A DNA stretch of 64,000 bases from an uncultured Pelagibacteraceae bacterium. Lineage in GTDB: Bacteria > Pseudomonadota > Alphaproteobacteria > Pelagibacterales > Pelagibacteraceae. The notes under the pieces were generated by a model that saw only the letters and a program-made list of their open reading frames with translations, searched no databases and was not told where the DNA came from. Shown one piece after another: positions 8,181-18,327 of this stretch (the stretch's first letter is position 1; every line of letters starts with the position of its first letter). A program made the translations under genes and the position numbers. The DNA is taken from assembly GCA_902573835.1 (NCBI GenBank), contig CACGKZ010000003.1:35803-99802 (forward strand), given 5' to 3'.

Positions 8181-9838
8181 TAAATCCTAGCTATATTTAC
8201 ATTCGTAAAAGGTCTTTTGCCAGTTTTCTCTTTAATTATTTTTCTACAATTTTGTTTAATAGTATCAATTAAATTTTTTTCTTGTTTAAAATTATTTATG
8301 GCAAAACTTTTACATGTTTTTGTAATTTCATCTTCAAGATCAAATTTAAATGTCTCACTAACTTCTTCTTCAGGAATACCTCGAAAGGATACTACAGGTT
8401 TTTTCATCTTACCGTTACTCGTTATAATTAATGTAATTTCTAGTAGACCATTTACTGAAATATTTTTTCGCTCTTTTATTGAGGACGAGTCTAGACTTAC
8501 TGCTACGTTACCATCTAAATAAACTTTACCAGTTGGTGCCTGGTCTATAATTTCTGGCTTTTGGTTTTTGGAAATTTTGATGATATTTCCATTTTCGACT
8601 TTTAAATTAAATGGTATTTGCATTTCTTTTGAAAAATTTATGTGTTCTTTCATATGTCTATGTTCACCATGAACAGGGATAACGCATTTTGGTTTTACCC
8701 ATTGATACATATCTTTTAAATCTTCCCTATTTGCGTGGCCCGATACATGCACAAAAGCATTTTCTTCAGTTATAACCTCTATATCTCTTTTAACAATTGA
8801 GTTTTGAAGAGCATAAAGTTTTTTTTCATTTCCTGGAATAATTTTTGATGAAAAAATAACTGTATCCCCGCTCTCAATATTTACATCTGGATGGACATCG
8901 TTAGCTATTCTATTAAGGGCGCCCATTGGCTCTCCTTGGCTTCCTGTGCATAAAAGTATTATACGATCTCTTGAAATTTTTCTAGCATCTCTTGGATCTA
9001 CTGGCTCAATTAAATTTTTTAAATAACCACATTGTCTAGCAGCTTTATAAATTCTATGCATCGACCTTCCAATTAATGAGATATTTCTTTTTGTTTGTTT
9101 TGCTATATAAAAAATACTTTCCATTCTAGCTACGTTTGAAGCAAAAGATGTTACTAAAACTCTTTTTTTTTGATTTGAAATAATTTTAAGCAAACTTTCT
9201 CTAACATCATTTTCTGAACCTGCTCTACCAGGACTAAAGACATTAGTAGAGTCACAAATCATTGCTATGACACCTTTTTCACCTATAGACCTGAGTTTTT
9301 TTTCATCAACTTTATTTCCTATCAGGGGATTGGGATCAACTTTCCAATCTCCTGTGTGCAGAACAACTCCCTCAGGTGTTGTAATACTTAACCCGTTAGG
9401 TTCTAAAATTGAATGAGTTAATGTTACAAAGTCAATTTCAAAGGGTCCTAGCTTAATCCGGCTGTTAAGATCAACTATTTTTAAATAATTTGTAATATCA
9501 ATTTTTTTTTCTTTAAATTTTTCTTGAATTAAAACTGCAGTAAAAGGTGTGGCGTATATTTTACATTTTAGTTTTGGCCATATATGCGAAATAGAGCCTA
9601 TGTGGTCTTCGTGAGCATGAGTTAAAACTATACCTAATAAATCATCTTTTTTTTCTATTATAAATCCAGCGTCTGGGTAAATAAGGTCAACACCAGGAAC
9701 TGTGTCGTCTGCAAATGTAACTCCCATATCTACAATTATCCATTTTTGATTTTCTTCAGTTCCGTAAGCATAAAGATTCATATTCATGCCAATTTCACCA
9801 GAACCTCCGAGGGGACAAAATAATAGATTTTCTTTCAT
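8180..9838 (-). CDS. rnj: Ribonuclease J
   Basis: RNase J is a metallo-beta-lactamase/beta-CASP ribonuclease with endo- and 5'-exonuclease activity in RNA processing and decay. The 552-residue protein carries the metal-binding HAHEDH motif (residues 74-79), the GDWKVDPNP strand, the beta-CASP insertion (SFASNVARMESIFYIAKQ, CTGSQGEPMGALNRI), the VSGHANREDLKDM element, the late metal ligand in PVHGEHRHMKEH, and a C-terminal domain. Together with the RNase E/G encoded at 55305 the organism has both decay initiators, a common alphaproteobacterial state. It overlaps coaX by 4 nt. Confidence 0.96.
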   Translation of the reverse strand: MKENLLFCPLGGSGEIGMNMNLYAYGTEENQKWIIVDMGVTFADDTVPGVDLIYPDAGFIIEKKDDLLGIVLTHAHEDHIGSISHIWPKLKCKIYATPFTAVLIQEKFKEKKIDITNYLKIVDLNSRIKLGPFEIDFVTLTHSILEPNGLSITTPEGVVLHTGDWKVDPNPLIGNKVDEKKLRSIGEKGVIAMICDSTNVFSPGRAGSENDVRESLLKIISNQKKRVLVTSFASNVARMESIFYIAKQTKRNISLIGRSMHRIYKAARQCGYLKNLIEPVDPRDARKISRDRIILLCTGSQGEPMGALNRIANDVHPDVNIESGDTVIFSSKIIPGNEKKLYALQNSIVKRDIEVITEENAFVHVSGHANREDLKDMYQWVKPKCVIPVHGEHRHMKEHINFSKEMQIPFNLKVENGNIIKISKNQKPEIIDQAPTGKVYLDGNVAVSLDSSSIKERKNISVNGLLEITLIITSNGKMKKPVVSFRGIPEEEVSETFKFDLEDEITKTCKSFAINNFKQEKNLIDTIKQNCRKIIKEKTGKRPFTNVNIARI

Positions 9839-10578
9839 ATTGAATCTACCAATCGTAATAAACCTTTGATCGTCAAATCTCTATCAATTTTAATTTTTTT
9901 TTTTATCGTATCTTTAAATAAGTGAGAAAGACCCCCAGTAAATATAATCTTAAAATTTTTTTTATATTTTTTTTCAATAAGATTTATCATATTTTCAATT
10001 AAACCTTGATAACCCCAATAAAATCCTGATCTAACAGCATTTTGAGTATTTTTTCCTATAATATTTTTTATTTTAGTCAATTTAGTATTTGGGATTAATT
10101 TTGCCTTTTCTACTAAAGTTTTTAAAGAAAGATTTACACCTGGTGCAATAATACCACCTTTGTATTTATTCTTTAAAACTACATCAAAAGTTGTGGCAGT
10201 TCCAAAATCTAAAATAATAAAATTATCTTTATTATTTATAGCGCTAATAGCATTAGCTAATCTATCTGAGCCAACTTGTCTCGTGTTGACTTCTATCTTT
10301 AATATTTTTTTTAAACTCAATTGTTTTAACTCTTTGATCTCTACTCTTATTTTTTTCTTTATTGTTCGTTTAATATTTTTAAATACATTAGGAACCACAC
10401 TGCTAAACATTGTTTTATCAATTTTTTTTCTATATGCATTTAAAAATTTGAATTTTTCACTTAGATTAGTATTTTTGAAATCATAAGTATCAAATACCTT
10501 TTTTTTTAATAGTTTTTTTTTATCGTTAAATAAACAAATTTTAGTTTCTGTATTTCCTATATCTCCAATCAAGTACAT
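9835..10578 (-). CDS. coaX: Type III pantothenate kinase
   Basis: It phosphorylates pantothenate in the first step of coenzyme A synthesis. The 247-residue ASKHA-fold protein has the N-terminal phosphate loop DIGNTETK (residues 6-13), the substrate motif TRQVGSDRLANAI, the second phosphate motif LDFGTATTFDVV, and GGIIAPGVNLSLKTL, in the order of the CoaX family. It lies between birA (5 nt gap) and rnj (4 nt overlap). The birA-coaX pairing is common in bacteria, and in alphaproteobacteria this trio follows nuoN. The lysine-rich C-terminal third reflects the AT-biased genome and is not otherwise unusual. Confidence 0.94.
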   Translation of the reverse strand: MYLIGDIGNTETKICLFNDKKKLLKKKVFDTYDFKNTNLSEKFKFLNAYRKKIDKTMFSSVVPNVFKNIKRTIKKKIRVEIKELKQLSLKKILKIEVNTRQVGSDRLANAISAINNKDNFIILDFGTATTFDVVLKNKYKGGIIAPGVNLSLKTLVEKAKLIPNTKLTKIKNIIGKNTQNAVRSGFYWGYQGLIENMINLIEKKYKKNFKIIFTGGLSHLFKDTIKKKIKIDRDLTIKGLLRLVDSI

Positions 10579-10583
10579 ATTTT

Positions 10584-11096
10584 TTAAATGAATTTTTCAA
10601 AATTATTTTTAATTTTTTTATAAATATCACTCTTTTTAATTCTATTGTTATTATATTTTTGTAAAAAAGAAACCTGTTTATTGTTGATTTTTGGTCCTTT
10701 AACAAGGTTTATACCGATTCCTATGATAAAAAATTTGTTATTATTATAATTAACAGTCTCTTGTAATATGCCACAAACTTTTGATCCCTTAATTAATAAA
10801 TCGTTAGGTAACTTTATTGTTATTTTTTCATTTACAAATTTTTCTAAACTTTTTTTTATTAATTTATAAACTTTTTTTGATAATGTTTTAATTTCAATTT
10901 TTCTTTTTAAAGAAAAATAAACAGTCATATAAATATTACCTCTGTGTGAAATCCATTTTCTTCCATACTGACCTCTGCCCTTTTTCTGAGATTTTGCAAT
11001 TATTAATGTTGGTTTAATTTTCCCTTTTTTTATTCTTCTTAAAGCTACATTATTCGTACTATCTACACTTTCAAATTTTATAATTTGTATTTTCAT
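10584..11096 (-). CDS. birA: Biotin--[acetyl-CoA-carboxylase] ligase, minimal form
   Basis: It attaches biotin to the biotin carboxyl carrier protein. The 170-residue protein retains the catalytic-domain motifs: DSTNNVA, the biotinyl-AMP loop GRGQYGRKW (residues 40-48), IKLPNDLL (equivalent of KWPNDI) and KVCGILQE, then GIGINL. It has no N-terminal DNA-binding domain, so it is not a repressor, and it ends soon after the core without the usual C-terminal SH3-like domain, making it unusually short. Its obvious substrate is AccB, encoded at 58577-59005. It shares one base with the nuoN stop. Confidence 0.87.
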   Translation of the reverse strand: MKIQIIKFESVDSTNNVALRRIKKGKIKPTLIIAKSQKKGRGQYGRKWISHRGNIYMTVYFSLKRKIEIKTLSKKVYKLIKKSLEKFVNEKITIKLPNDLLIKGSKVCGILQETVNYNNNKFFIIGIGINLVKGPKINNKQVSFLQKYNNNRIKKSDIYKKIKNNFEKFI

Positions 11097-12505
11097 TAAA
11101 TAAATAGTTCATTCAACAAAGAACCTATAATCGATGGTGAAATGAAATATAAAGATAAAAATAAACAACTCAAAAAAATTGTTGCTTTTATACTTAGATT
11201 TCTGACATCATCAAATTTAACCTTGTTATCATCAAAATAAATAATTTTAATAACTTTTAAGTAATAGAAAGCTGAGATAACAGTTGTTAACAATCCAATA
11301 ATTGCTAAAGCATACATTTCGCTCTCAATTACAGACATAAAAACAAAAAATTTAGCAAAAAATCCACCTAGTGGTGGTATTCCTGCTAATGAGAAAAACA
11401 GAATTAAAAAAGAAAAAGCTAACATTGGTCTTTCTTTTGAAAGTCCAGACAGGTCTTCAATTTTTTCAGAATATTTACCATCTGTTTTCATTAAATATAG
11501 ACAAGCAAAAGCACCCATATTCATAATTATATATATTGTTATATAGATAGTTGTTGAGGTGTACCCTGATACTGTGCCAGTAGCCACACCTGCTAACGCG
11601 TAACCCATATGGCTTATAGAGCTATAAGCTAAAAGTCTTTTAATATTTTTTTGACCTATAGCTGCTACACTCCCAAGTATCATAGAAGCAATAGATATAA
11701 ATATTATAATTGTTTGCCACTCTTCAATAATATTTTTAAAAGGTAAATCCATAAATCTGATGATTACAGCTAATCCAACAGCTTTAGGGACTACGGCAAA
11801 AAAATTGGTTATGGATGTTGGTGCGCCTTGGTAAACATCTGGCGTCCACATATGAAAAGGTACTGCCGACACTTTAAAAGCTAAGCCCACTAAAATGAAC
11901 ACCATTGCAAAAATAGCTCCAGTATTTTGAGTTATTAAGCTAACACCAATTTCATCAAAATTTGTGGAACCAGTAAATCCATAAAGTAAAGAACACCCAT
12001 ACAAAAGTAGTCCTGAGGAAAGTGCGCTTAAAACAAAATATTTTATACCAGCTTCTGAGGAGATTATATTGTCTCTGTCAATAGAAGCTAGAACATATAA
12101 AGCAAGTGATTGAAGTTCTAATCCTAGATAAAATAAAATTAAGTCATTTGCACTTAGCATAAAAAACATACCTAAGATAGAGAACATTATAATTATTGGA
12201 TACTCAAATTTGTTTAATTTTTTATCTTTTATAAACTGATCAGCAGAGATAAAAATAAAAATACTTGATACTAAAATTAATATCTTAAAATAATCAGAAA
12301 ACTTATCGTTTTTGAAAGAGTCTAAAAATATTTTTTGTTCTCCTCCCCAATCAGTCAAGATCAAATAAATAACTCCAAACAAAATTAAAATTGAAAGTTT
12401 CATCACTATAGAAAAACTATTTTTAAAAAAAACTCCAACCATCAAAGCTAGGCAGATTCCGAGAAATAGCGTTATTTCAGGTATTATTAAGTTTATATTT
12501 TCCAT
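11096..12505 (-). CDS. nuoN: NADH-quinone oxidoreductase subunit N
   Basis: This antiporter-like proton-pumping membrane subunit of respiratory complex I has 469 residues and about 14 predicted helices. The conserved lysine/glutamate pump region is visible in FYLGLELQSLALYVLAS and AFKVSAVPFHMWTPDVYQGAPT, and the second half has KNIKRLLAYSSISHMGYAL. The length is typical. It is the last nuo gene in the unit, 2 nt after nuoM, and its stop overlaps the birA start. Confidence 0.97.
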   Translation of the reverse strand: MENINLIIPEITLFLGICLALMVGVFFKNSFSIVMKLSILILFGVIYLILTDWGGEQKIFLDSFKNDKFSDYFKILILVSSIFIFISADQFIKDKKLNKFEYPIIIMFSILGMFFMLSANDLILFYLGLELQSLALYVLASIDRDNIISSEAGIKYFVLSALSSGLLLYGCSLLYGFTGSTNFDEIGVSLITQNTGAIFAMVFILVGLAFKVSAVPFHMWTPDVYQGAPTSITNFFAVVPKAVGLAVIIRFMDLPFKNIIEEWQTIIIFISIASMILGSVAAIGQKNIKRLLAYSSISHMGYALAGVATGTVSGYTSTTIYITIYIIMNMGAFACLYLMKTDGKYSEKIEDLSGLSKERPMLAFSFLILFFSLAGIPPLGGFFAKFFVFMSVIESEMYALAIIGLLTTVISAFYYLKVIKIIYFDDNKVKFDDVRNLSIKATIFLSCLFLSLYFISPSIIGSLLNELFI

Positions 12506-12507
12506 AT

Positions 12508-13998
12508 TTATTTATTTATCAAATTTACTGTTAGCTCGTTTTGGTGATTTTGGATTATTCCGTTTACCGAAATATCCATAGTATTTAGTAATGGTTCAGG
12601 ATAAAATCCAAAAACTATACTAACCAAACATAGTACAATTAAGATCGTTGCCTCTAAAAAGTTGATATCCTTTAATTTTGTAACGATAGTATTGTTAGTA
12701 TTTCCAAAAACGACTCTTTTAGCCATCCAAAGCATATATGCGGCACAAAGAACGACTCCGGTGCTTGCTAATATTGCAACTAAATAATTAATTTTGAACG
12801 CGCCTAATAACACAAGAAACTCTCCAATAAAACCTGTTGTTCCAGGTAAACCTAATGCACCAAGCACAAATATAATAAATATAAGTGAAAAATTTGGTAA
12901 ATAATTAACTACCCCACCAAAACTTTTAATCATTCTTGAACCAGTTCTGTCATATAAAACACCTACGCATAAAAACAAAGCGGCAGATATTATTCCATGG
13001 CTAATCATTTGAAACATGCTGCCCTCGATCCCTTGTTTATTAAAAGTAAATATACCCAGCGTTACAAAACCCATATGTGCAACCGAAGAATAAGCAATCA
13101 GCTTTTTCATATCATCCTGCATTAAAGCTACTAATGAGGTATAAATAATCGCAATAATACTTAGAGTAAAAACCAAGGGAGTGAAAAATTCTGAAGCAAT
13201 AGGAAACATTCCAAGAGAAAACCTCAAGAAACCATATCCAGCCATCTTTAAAAGAATGGCTGCTAGAATTACAGAGCCTGCAGTTGGCGCCTCAACGTGA
13301 GCATCTGGTAACCAAGTATGAACAGGCCACATCGGAGTTTTCACAGCAAAAGAGCTAAAAAAGGCTAACCATAATAAGTATTGATACTCCTTAGCAATTT
13401 TTAATTTATATATTTCAGTGTAATCAGTCGTTCCAACAGCCCAATAAATGAAAATTATAGCCGCCAGCATCAAAACTGAACCTAGTAATGTAAATAAAAA
13501 GAATTTATAGGCTGAATAGATCTTTCTAGGACCTCCCCAAATACCTATTATTAAAAACATTGGAATAAGTCCTGCTTCGAAAAATAAATAAAAAATAATT
13601 AAGTCTAAAGAACAAAATACTCCTATCATAAAAGTTTCTAGAATTAAGATTGCTATTAAAAACTCATTGAGTCTTTTTTTCACACTGATAATACAAGAAA
13701 TTATACATATCGGGGTAATGAACGCTGTTAAAACTATAAATAAGATAGAAATTCCATCTATACCAAGCTTAAATTTTATAAGTCCGCTTATCCAGTTTTT
13801 TTCTTCTATGAATTGAAAACCAGCAAAACTTTTGTCAAAAGAATACCATAAGAAAAAAGTTAACAATAAATTTGCCATAGATGTAAATATGGAAATATAA
13901 ATTGCGCTTGAGCTTTCATTTTTTTTATTAGATATAAATATGAATAAAGCCCCAAGAAGTGGAAGAAATATAATAGTAGATAAAATAGGAAAATTCAT
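12508..13998 (-). CDS. nuoM: NADH-quinone oxidoreductase subunit M
   Basis: This is the second antiporter-like subunit of complex I (496 residues, about 14 helices). Diagnostic segments are FYLFFEAGLIPMFLIIGIWG with the conserved glutamate, AVKTPMWPVHTWLPDAHVEA with the pump lysine/histidine region, and DDMKKLIAYSSVAHMGFVTL. It follows nuoL directly without a gap. The conserved polar residues appear intact, so it should be a working proton channel. Confidence 0.97.
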   Translation of the reverse strand: MNFPILSTIIFLPLLGALFIFISNKKNESSSAIYISIFTSMANLLLTFFLWYSFDKSFAGFQFIEEKNWISGLIKFKLGIDGISILFIVLTAFITPICIISCIISVKKRLNEFLIAILILETFMIGVFCSLDLIIFYLFFEAGLIPMFLIIGIWGGPRKIYSAYKFFLFTLLGSVLMLAAIIFIYWAVGTTDYTEIYKLKIAKEYQYLLWLAFFSSFAVKTPMWPVHTWLPDAHVEAPTAGSVILAAILLKMAGYGFLRFSLGMFPIASEFFTPLVFTLSIIAIIYTSLVALMQDDMKKLIAYSSVAHMGFVTLGIFTFNKQGIEGSMFQMISHGIISAALFLCVGVLYDRTGSRMIKSFGGVVNYLPNFSLIFIIFVLGALGLPGTTGFIGEFLVLLGAFKINYLVAILASTGVVLCAAYMLWMAKRVVFGNTNNTIVTKLKDINFLEATILIVLCLVSIVFGFYPEPLLNTMDISVNGIIQNHQNELTVNLINK

Positions 13999-15903
13999 TT
14001 AATTTAAAATCAAGTAAGTTATTAACGCAGAAAGACCTATCAACATTACAAAAGCGTAATCATAAATATATCCACTTTGAAACTGTATAGCTTTGTTAGA
14101 AATAAATTTTATAAATTTTGAAATTCCGTCCGGACCATACCTGTCAATAGTATCTTGATCGCCTTTTTTCCAAAAGAAAACTCCAATTTTTTTTAAAGGT
14201 TTTATAAAAATAAAATCGTAAACCTCATCTATATACCATTTTTTAAGTAAGAAATTGTATAACGGTAAATTTGAATTTTTTACACCATCTAGGATTGTTT
14301 TGTCTTTTATATATAGAAAATAAGTAAGAGGTATCGCTAAAGTAATTATTGTAGGAGTTATTATTATTAGCCATAAAGGAATATTTTCTAATTTTACAAA
14401 ATCTAAAAATAAAATTGACTCATTCCAATAAGTAGAATTGTTTCCAATGAACAAATCTTTAAAAAAATATCCTGCCAATAAAGCTCCAATAGCTAAAATA
14501 ATTAAAGGAAAAATCATCACAAATGGGGACTCATGAGTTTTTTCTATTGGAATTGACTTATTGTTATATTTTCCTAAAAAAGTTTTAAAAAATAATCTCC
14601 AGGAATAGATTGCTGTTAAAAAGGCAGTAAAAACTCCTACTGAGCAGGCGTAATATCCTACAGATGTATCTTTTAAATATGCAAATTCAATTATTGCATC
14701 TTTAGAATAAAAACCTGACAAGAATGGAAAGCCAGTTAAAGCTAGTGTACCAATAAGCATAAGTATCATTGTATAAGGAATTTTTTTCCAAACTCCTCCC
14801 ATTTTGGAAATATCTTGTTCCTCATGAAACGCGTGAATGACTGAGCCGGCACCCAAAAATAAAAGAGCTTTGAAAAATGCATGGGTAAATAAATGAAACA
14901 TAGCTATATGATATGCTCCCACACCCGCAGCAAAAAACATGTAGCCTAACTGACTACAAGTAGAATAAGCAATAATTTTTTTAATATCATTTTGAACTAA
15001 AGCTACTGAAGCAGCAAATAAAGCTGTGATCATTCCTGTAATAGCAACAAGATTCATTGCAAACTGCGAGTACTCAAAAATTGGTGAACATCTAACTACT
15101 AAAAATACCCCAGCGGTAACCATTGTTGCGGCATGGATTAAAGCCGAGACTGGTGTGGGTCCTTCCATTGCATCCGGTAACCAAGTATGCAATAAAAATT
15201 GAGCAGATTTCCCCATTGCACCGATAAATAAAAATACACAAATTAATGTGATGACATTATATTCTCCACCAAAAATACCTAAATTTGTTTTTGTAAATTC
15301 TGGAACAAGAAGAAAAACTTCTTCAAAATTTAATGTTCCAAATATGAGGAAAATAATAAATATTCCAATAGCTAGTCCAAAATCTCCCACCCTATTCACA
15401 ATAAAAGCTTTTATTGCAGCATTGTTAGCTGTCTCTCTTTTAAACCAAAAACCAATTAACAAATAAGAGCATAAACCAACTCCTTCCCATCCAAAAAATA
15501 ACTGAAGAAAATTATCAGAAACAACTAGACATAACATTGAGAAGGTAAATAAAGATAAATAAGACATAAACCTTGGTTTATGTGGATCATGACTCATATA
15601 CCCAATTGAATAAATATGAACTAAAGCTGATACGGATGTTACTACCATTATCATTACCGAGCTCAATGGATCAATTTTAATCGACCAATTAACATTTAAA
15701 TTTCCAGAATTAATCCATTCAAAAATTAAATAATTTCCATAATTATCATTAATAAGACCGTCATAAAAAATGAAACAAGAAATTACAGCTGATATAAAAA
15801 CCATTGAACAGGAAAAAATTTGAGAAAACAAGTTTCCAAAACTTTTTCCAAAGTAAGTGATGATGGATCCTATTAAAGGTAAAAATATTACTAAATATTC
15901 CAT
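13999..15903 (-). CDS. nuoL: NADH-quinone oxidoreductase subunit L
   Basis: This is the distal antiporter-like subunit of complex I. The 634-residue protein has the conserved FGWEGVGLCSYLLIGFW segment near residues 135-152, the pump motif GKSAQFLLHTWLPDAMEGPTP, and DIKKIIAYSTCSQLGYMFFA. Near the C-terminus comes the long amphipathic piston helix region typical of NuoL, ending in a final membrane helix. It abuts nuoK upstream and nuoM downstream with no spacer. Confidence 0.97.
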   Translation of the reverse strand: MEYLVIFLPLIGSIITYFGKSFGNLFSQIFSCSMVFISAVISCFIFYDGLINDNYGNYLIFEWINSGNLNVNWSIKIDPLSSVMIMVVTSVSALVHIYSIGYMSHDPHKPRFMSYLSLFTFSMLCLVVSDNFLQLFFGWEGVGLCSYLLIGFWFKRETANNAAIKAFIVNRVGDFGLAIGIFIIFLIFGTLNFEEVFLLVPEFTKTNLGIFGGEYNVITLICVFLFIGAMGKSAQFLLHTWLPDAMEGPTPVSALIHAATMVTAGVFLVVRCSPIFEYSQFAMNLVAITGMITALFAASVALVQNDIKKIIAYSTCSQLGYMFFAAGVGAYHIAMFHLFTHAFFKALLFLGAGSVIHAFHEEQDISKMGGVWKKIPYTMILMLIGTLALTGFPFLSGFYSKDAIIEFAYLKDTSVGYYACSVGVFTAFLTAIYSWRLFFKTFLGKYNNKSIPIEKTHESPFVMIFPLIILAIGALLAGYFFKDLFIGNNSTYWNESILFLDFVKLENIPLWLIIITPTIITLAIPLTYFLYIKDKTILDGVKNSNLPLYNFLLKKWYIDEVYDFIFIKPLKKIGVFFWKKGDQDTIDRYGPDGISKFIKFISNKAIQFQSGYIYDYAFVMLIGLSALITYLILN

Positions 15904-16218
15904 TTATCCTTTCATTTCGTGAATGTCTTCCACTCTGATAGATCCTTTATTTCTGTAAAATATAACTATAATTGCTAAACCAATAGCAGCTTCGGCTGCC
16001 GCTACAGTTAAGATCAACATTGTAAATATTTGGCCTAATAAGTCCCCTGAGAAAATTGAAAAAGAAATTAAATTAATATTTACAGATAGTAAAATTAATT
16101 CGACTGACATTAAAATTACAATTACATTTTTCCGATTTAAAAAAATTCCTATTACCCCAAGAAAGAAGATTATAGCTCCTAATGTTAAATAATGCCCCAA
16201 GCCGATTTCAATCATCAA
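15904..16218 (-). CDS. nuoK: NADH-quinone oxidoreductase subunit K
   Basis: This small complex I membrane subunit, homologous to MnhC/MrpC, has 104 residues in three helices. The two glutamates conserved in helices 2 and 3 for proton transfer are present in [16 protein letters not shown] and [19 protein letters not shown]. The start overlaps the end of nuoJ by 11 nt, so translation is probably coupled. Confidence 0.96.
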   Translation of the reverse strand: MMIEIGLGHYLTLGAIIFFLGVIGIFLNRKNVIVILMSVELILLSVNINLISFSIFSGDLLGQIFTMLILTVAAAEAAIGLAIIVIFYRNKGSIRVEDIHEMKG

Positions 16219-16837
16219 TTTTTACTCCCTTATTAAATTCAACATCCTTTAACATTACTGCAGATGCTTTATCCCTGGAAATTTGTTTGAGATAACTTTG
16301 TGTTTTCACATTTTCTCTTTTTCTGTATGTTAATATTATAGCTCCTACCATTGAAAGAAGTAGAATTACACCTGATAACTGGAAGTATAAAATATAATCC
16401 GTATACATCACGCTTCCAATTGAATGAGTATTCGTTATTGATGTATCAATAACTAGATTGGAACTTGACATTATATTTTCTTTATATTTCCAGCCACCAA
16501 CAACAACTAAAAGTTCAAGTAGAATTAAAACTGAAACTATCAATCCAGAAGGTATATGAGTAGATTTTTGACCGACAAACCAAGATTGTTTTTGTTGTGC
16601 AACATTTAACATCATGACAACAAACAAAAACAATACTGCTACCGCTCCTACGTATACTATTAAAAGTATCATTCCTAAAAACTCCGCTCCAACCATTATA
16701 AATAAGCAACCAACTGAGATAAAATCCAAGATTAAAAAGAAAACAGAGTTTACTGTGCTTCTTGAAGTAATTACCATCAATGCAGAAAAAATAGCTAAAA
16801 TAGAAAAGAAGTAAAAAAAAATTGCATGAGCTAACAT
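16208..16837 (-). CDS. nuoJ: NADH-quinone oxidoreductase subunit J
   Basis: This membrane subunit of complex I carries the pi-bulge helix that couples quinone reduction to pumping. The 209-residue protein has five predicted helices. The conserved segment [25 protein letters not shown] at about residues 52-76 is diagnostic. The C-terminal ~35 residues form a hydrophilic tail ([21 protein letters not shown]), longer than the E. coli protein but usual in alphaproteobacteria. It overlaps nuoK and abuts nuoI. Confidence 0.95.
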   Translation of the reverse strand: MLAHAIFFYFFSILAIFSALMVITSRSTVNSVFFLILDFISVGCLFIMVGAEFLGMILLIVYVGAVAVLFLFVVMMLNVAQQKQSWFVGQKSTHIPSGLIVSVLILLELLVVVGGWKYKENIMSSSNLVIDTSITNTHSIGSVMYTDYILYFQLSGVILLLSMVGAIILTYRKRENVKTQSYLKQISRDKASAVMLKDVEFNKGVKIDD

Positions 16838-17323
16838 TTATTTATAAATTTTGTCTGTTTTTAAATTTTTGGCTAATACAGACTCCCATCTATCTCCGTT
16901 GTCTAATAGTTTATCTTTATTGTAGTAAAGTTCCTCTCTAGTTTCTGTGGCAAATTCAAAGTTTGGTCCTTGTACTATTGCATCAACAGGGCAAGATTCT
17001 TGGCAAAGCCCGCAATATATACACTTCAACATGTCGATATCGTATCTAGTTGTTTTTCTGCTTCCATCTTTCCTCTCCTCTGACTCGATAGTAATAGCTT
17101 GAGCAGGACACACTGCTTCGCAAAGCTTGCAGGCTATACATCTTTCTTCACCATTAGGATATCTTCTCAACGCATGCTCTCCTCTATACCGAGGGCTAAT
17201 TTGACCCTTTTCAAATGGGTAGTTAATTGTTTTTTTAGGTCTAAATATTTCTCTAATCGCTTTAATTATAGCTAAAAAAAATTCAGTTAAAAATATAGTT
17301 TTCAAAAATCTATTTAAATTCAT
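16838..17323 (-). CDS. nuoI: NADH-quinone oxidoreductase subunit I
   Basis: This peripheral-arm subunit carries clusters N6a and N6b on the electron path towards N2. The 161-residue protein has two 4Fe-4S motifs of the CxxCxxCxxxCP type, [12 protein letters not shown] (about residues 62-73) and [12 protein letters not shown] (about residues 101-112), after an N-terminal amphipathic segment. All eight cysteines are present. It sits 5 nt after nuoH. Confidence 0.97.
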   Translation of the reverse strand: MNLNRFLKTIFLTEFFLAIIKAIREIFRPKKTINYPFEKGQISPRYRGEHALRRYPNGEERCIACKLCEAVCPAQAITIESEERKDGSRKTTRYDIDMLKCIYCGLCQESCPVDAIVQGPNFEFATETREELYYNKDKLLDNGDRWESVLAKNLKTDKIYK

Positions 17324-17328
17324 TAAAA

Positions 17329-18327
17329 TTAACCTTTCGGCAGTTTATCAAAATAAAGTAAAAAACTTGCAGTTAAGACAACGTAAATAAGTGAAAATGG
17401 TAAAAAAACTTTCCATCCTAATCTCATTAATTGATCGTAACGATATCTTGGTACAATTGCCTTAATAATCGCAAATAAAAAAAATAGGAATAAAATTTTA
17501 AATATCATCCAGAAGGGTGCTGGAACAATATTAAATGGGTATATATCTAATGGGGGTAGCCATCCTCCTAAAAATAAAATGGATCCCATTGCACACATCA
17601 AAAGAATATTAGCGTATTCTCCTAACCAAAACATTGCGTACATCATTCCAGAATATTCTGTTTGATACCCCGCAACTAGTTCTGCTTCTGCCTCTGGTAA
17701 ATCGAAAGGTGGCCTATTAGTTTCTGCTAATGCAGAAATAAAAAAAACAACAAACATTGGGAAAAGCGGGATGACATACCAAAGATTTTTCTGAGCTAAT
17801 ACAATATCTTTCAGATTTAGAGAACCAACACATAATAATACATTAATAATTATAATACCTATTGAAACCTCATATGATACCATTTGAGCGGCAGACCTTA
17901 TAGCACCTAAAAAAGGATACTTGGAATTAGAGGCCCACCCTCCCATTATGATTCCATAAACTCCCAAAGAGGAGATTGCAAAAAGATAAAGTATTCCAAC
18001 ATTAATGTCTGATAATACTAATGTTTCGCTTAAAGGTATTACAGCCCAAGCTACTAACGCTAAAGTCATTGTTATTATTGGAGCTAGAATAAAAATAGTC
18101 TTATTTGCGCTTGCTGGAATAATTATTTCTTTAAAAATGTACTTTAAAGCATCTGCTAATGTTTGAAATAACCCAAAAGGTCCCACAACGTTTGGGCCTC
18201 TTCTTTTTTGTACTAAACCCCAAACTCTTCGATCTAACCAAACAATCATTGCTACAGAGACTAATATAGGAATTACTAAAAATATAATTTTATATATTTC
18301 ATTTATCAAAGTATTTAAATATTCCAT
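17329..18327 (-). CDS. nuoH: NADH-quinone oxidoreductase subunit H
   Basis: This membrane subunit forms the quinone-binding chamber with NuoB and NuoD. The 332-residue protein has about eight helices and the conserved loops [20 protein letters not shown] (first cytosolic loop), [20 protein letters not shown] and [19 protein letters not shown], rich in the charged residues of the E-channel. The family is one of the most conserved in complex I and the identification is secure. It directly follows nuoG. Confidence 0.97.
   Translation of the reverse strand: MEYLNTLINEIYKIIFLVIPILVSVAMIVWLDRRVWGLVQKRRGPNVVGPFGLFQTLADALKYIFKEIIIPASANKTIFILAPIITMTLALVAWAVIPLSETLVLSDINVGILYLFAISSLGVYGIIMGGWASNSKYPFLGAIRSAAQMVSYEVSIGIIIINVLLCVGSLNLKDIVLAQKNLWYVIPLFPMFVVFFISALAETNRPPFDLPEAEAELVAGYQTEYSGMMYAMFWLGEYANILLMCAMGSILFLGGWLPPLDIYPFNIVPAPFWMIFKILFLFFLFAIIKAIVPRYRYDQLMRLGWKVFLPFSLIYVVLTASFLLYFDKLPKG

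Noticed and set aside
16515..16709. A separate small gene inside nuoJ on the same strand
   Set aside because: It is an alternative frame of a conserved membrane subunit, without a family match or ribosome site.
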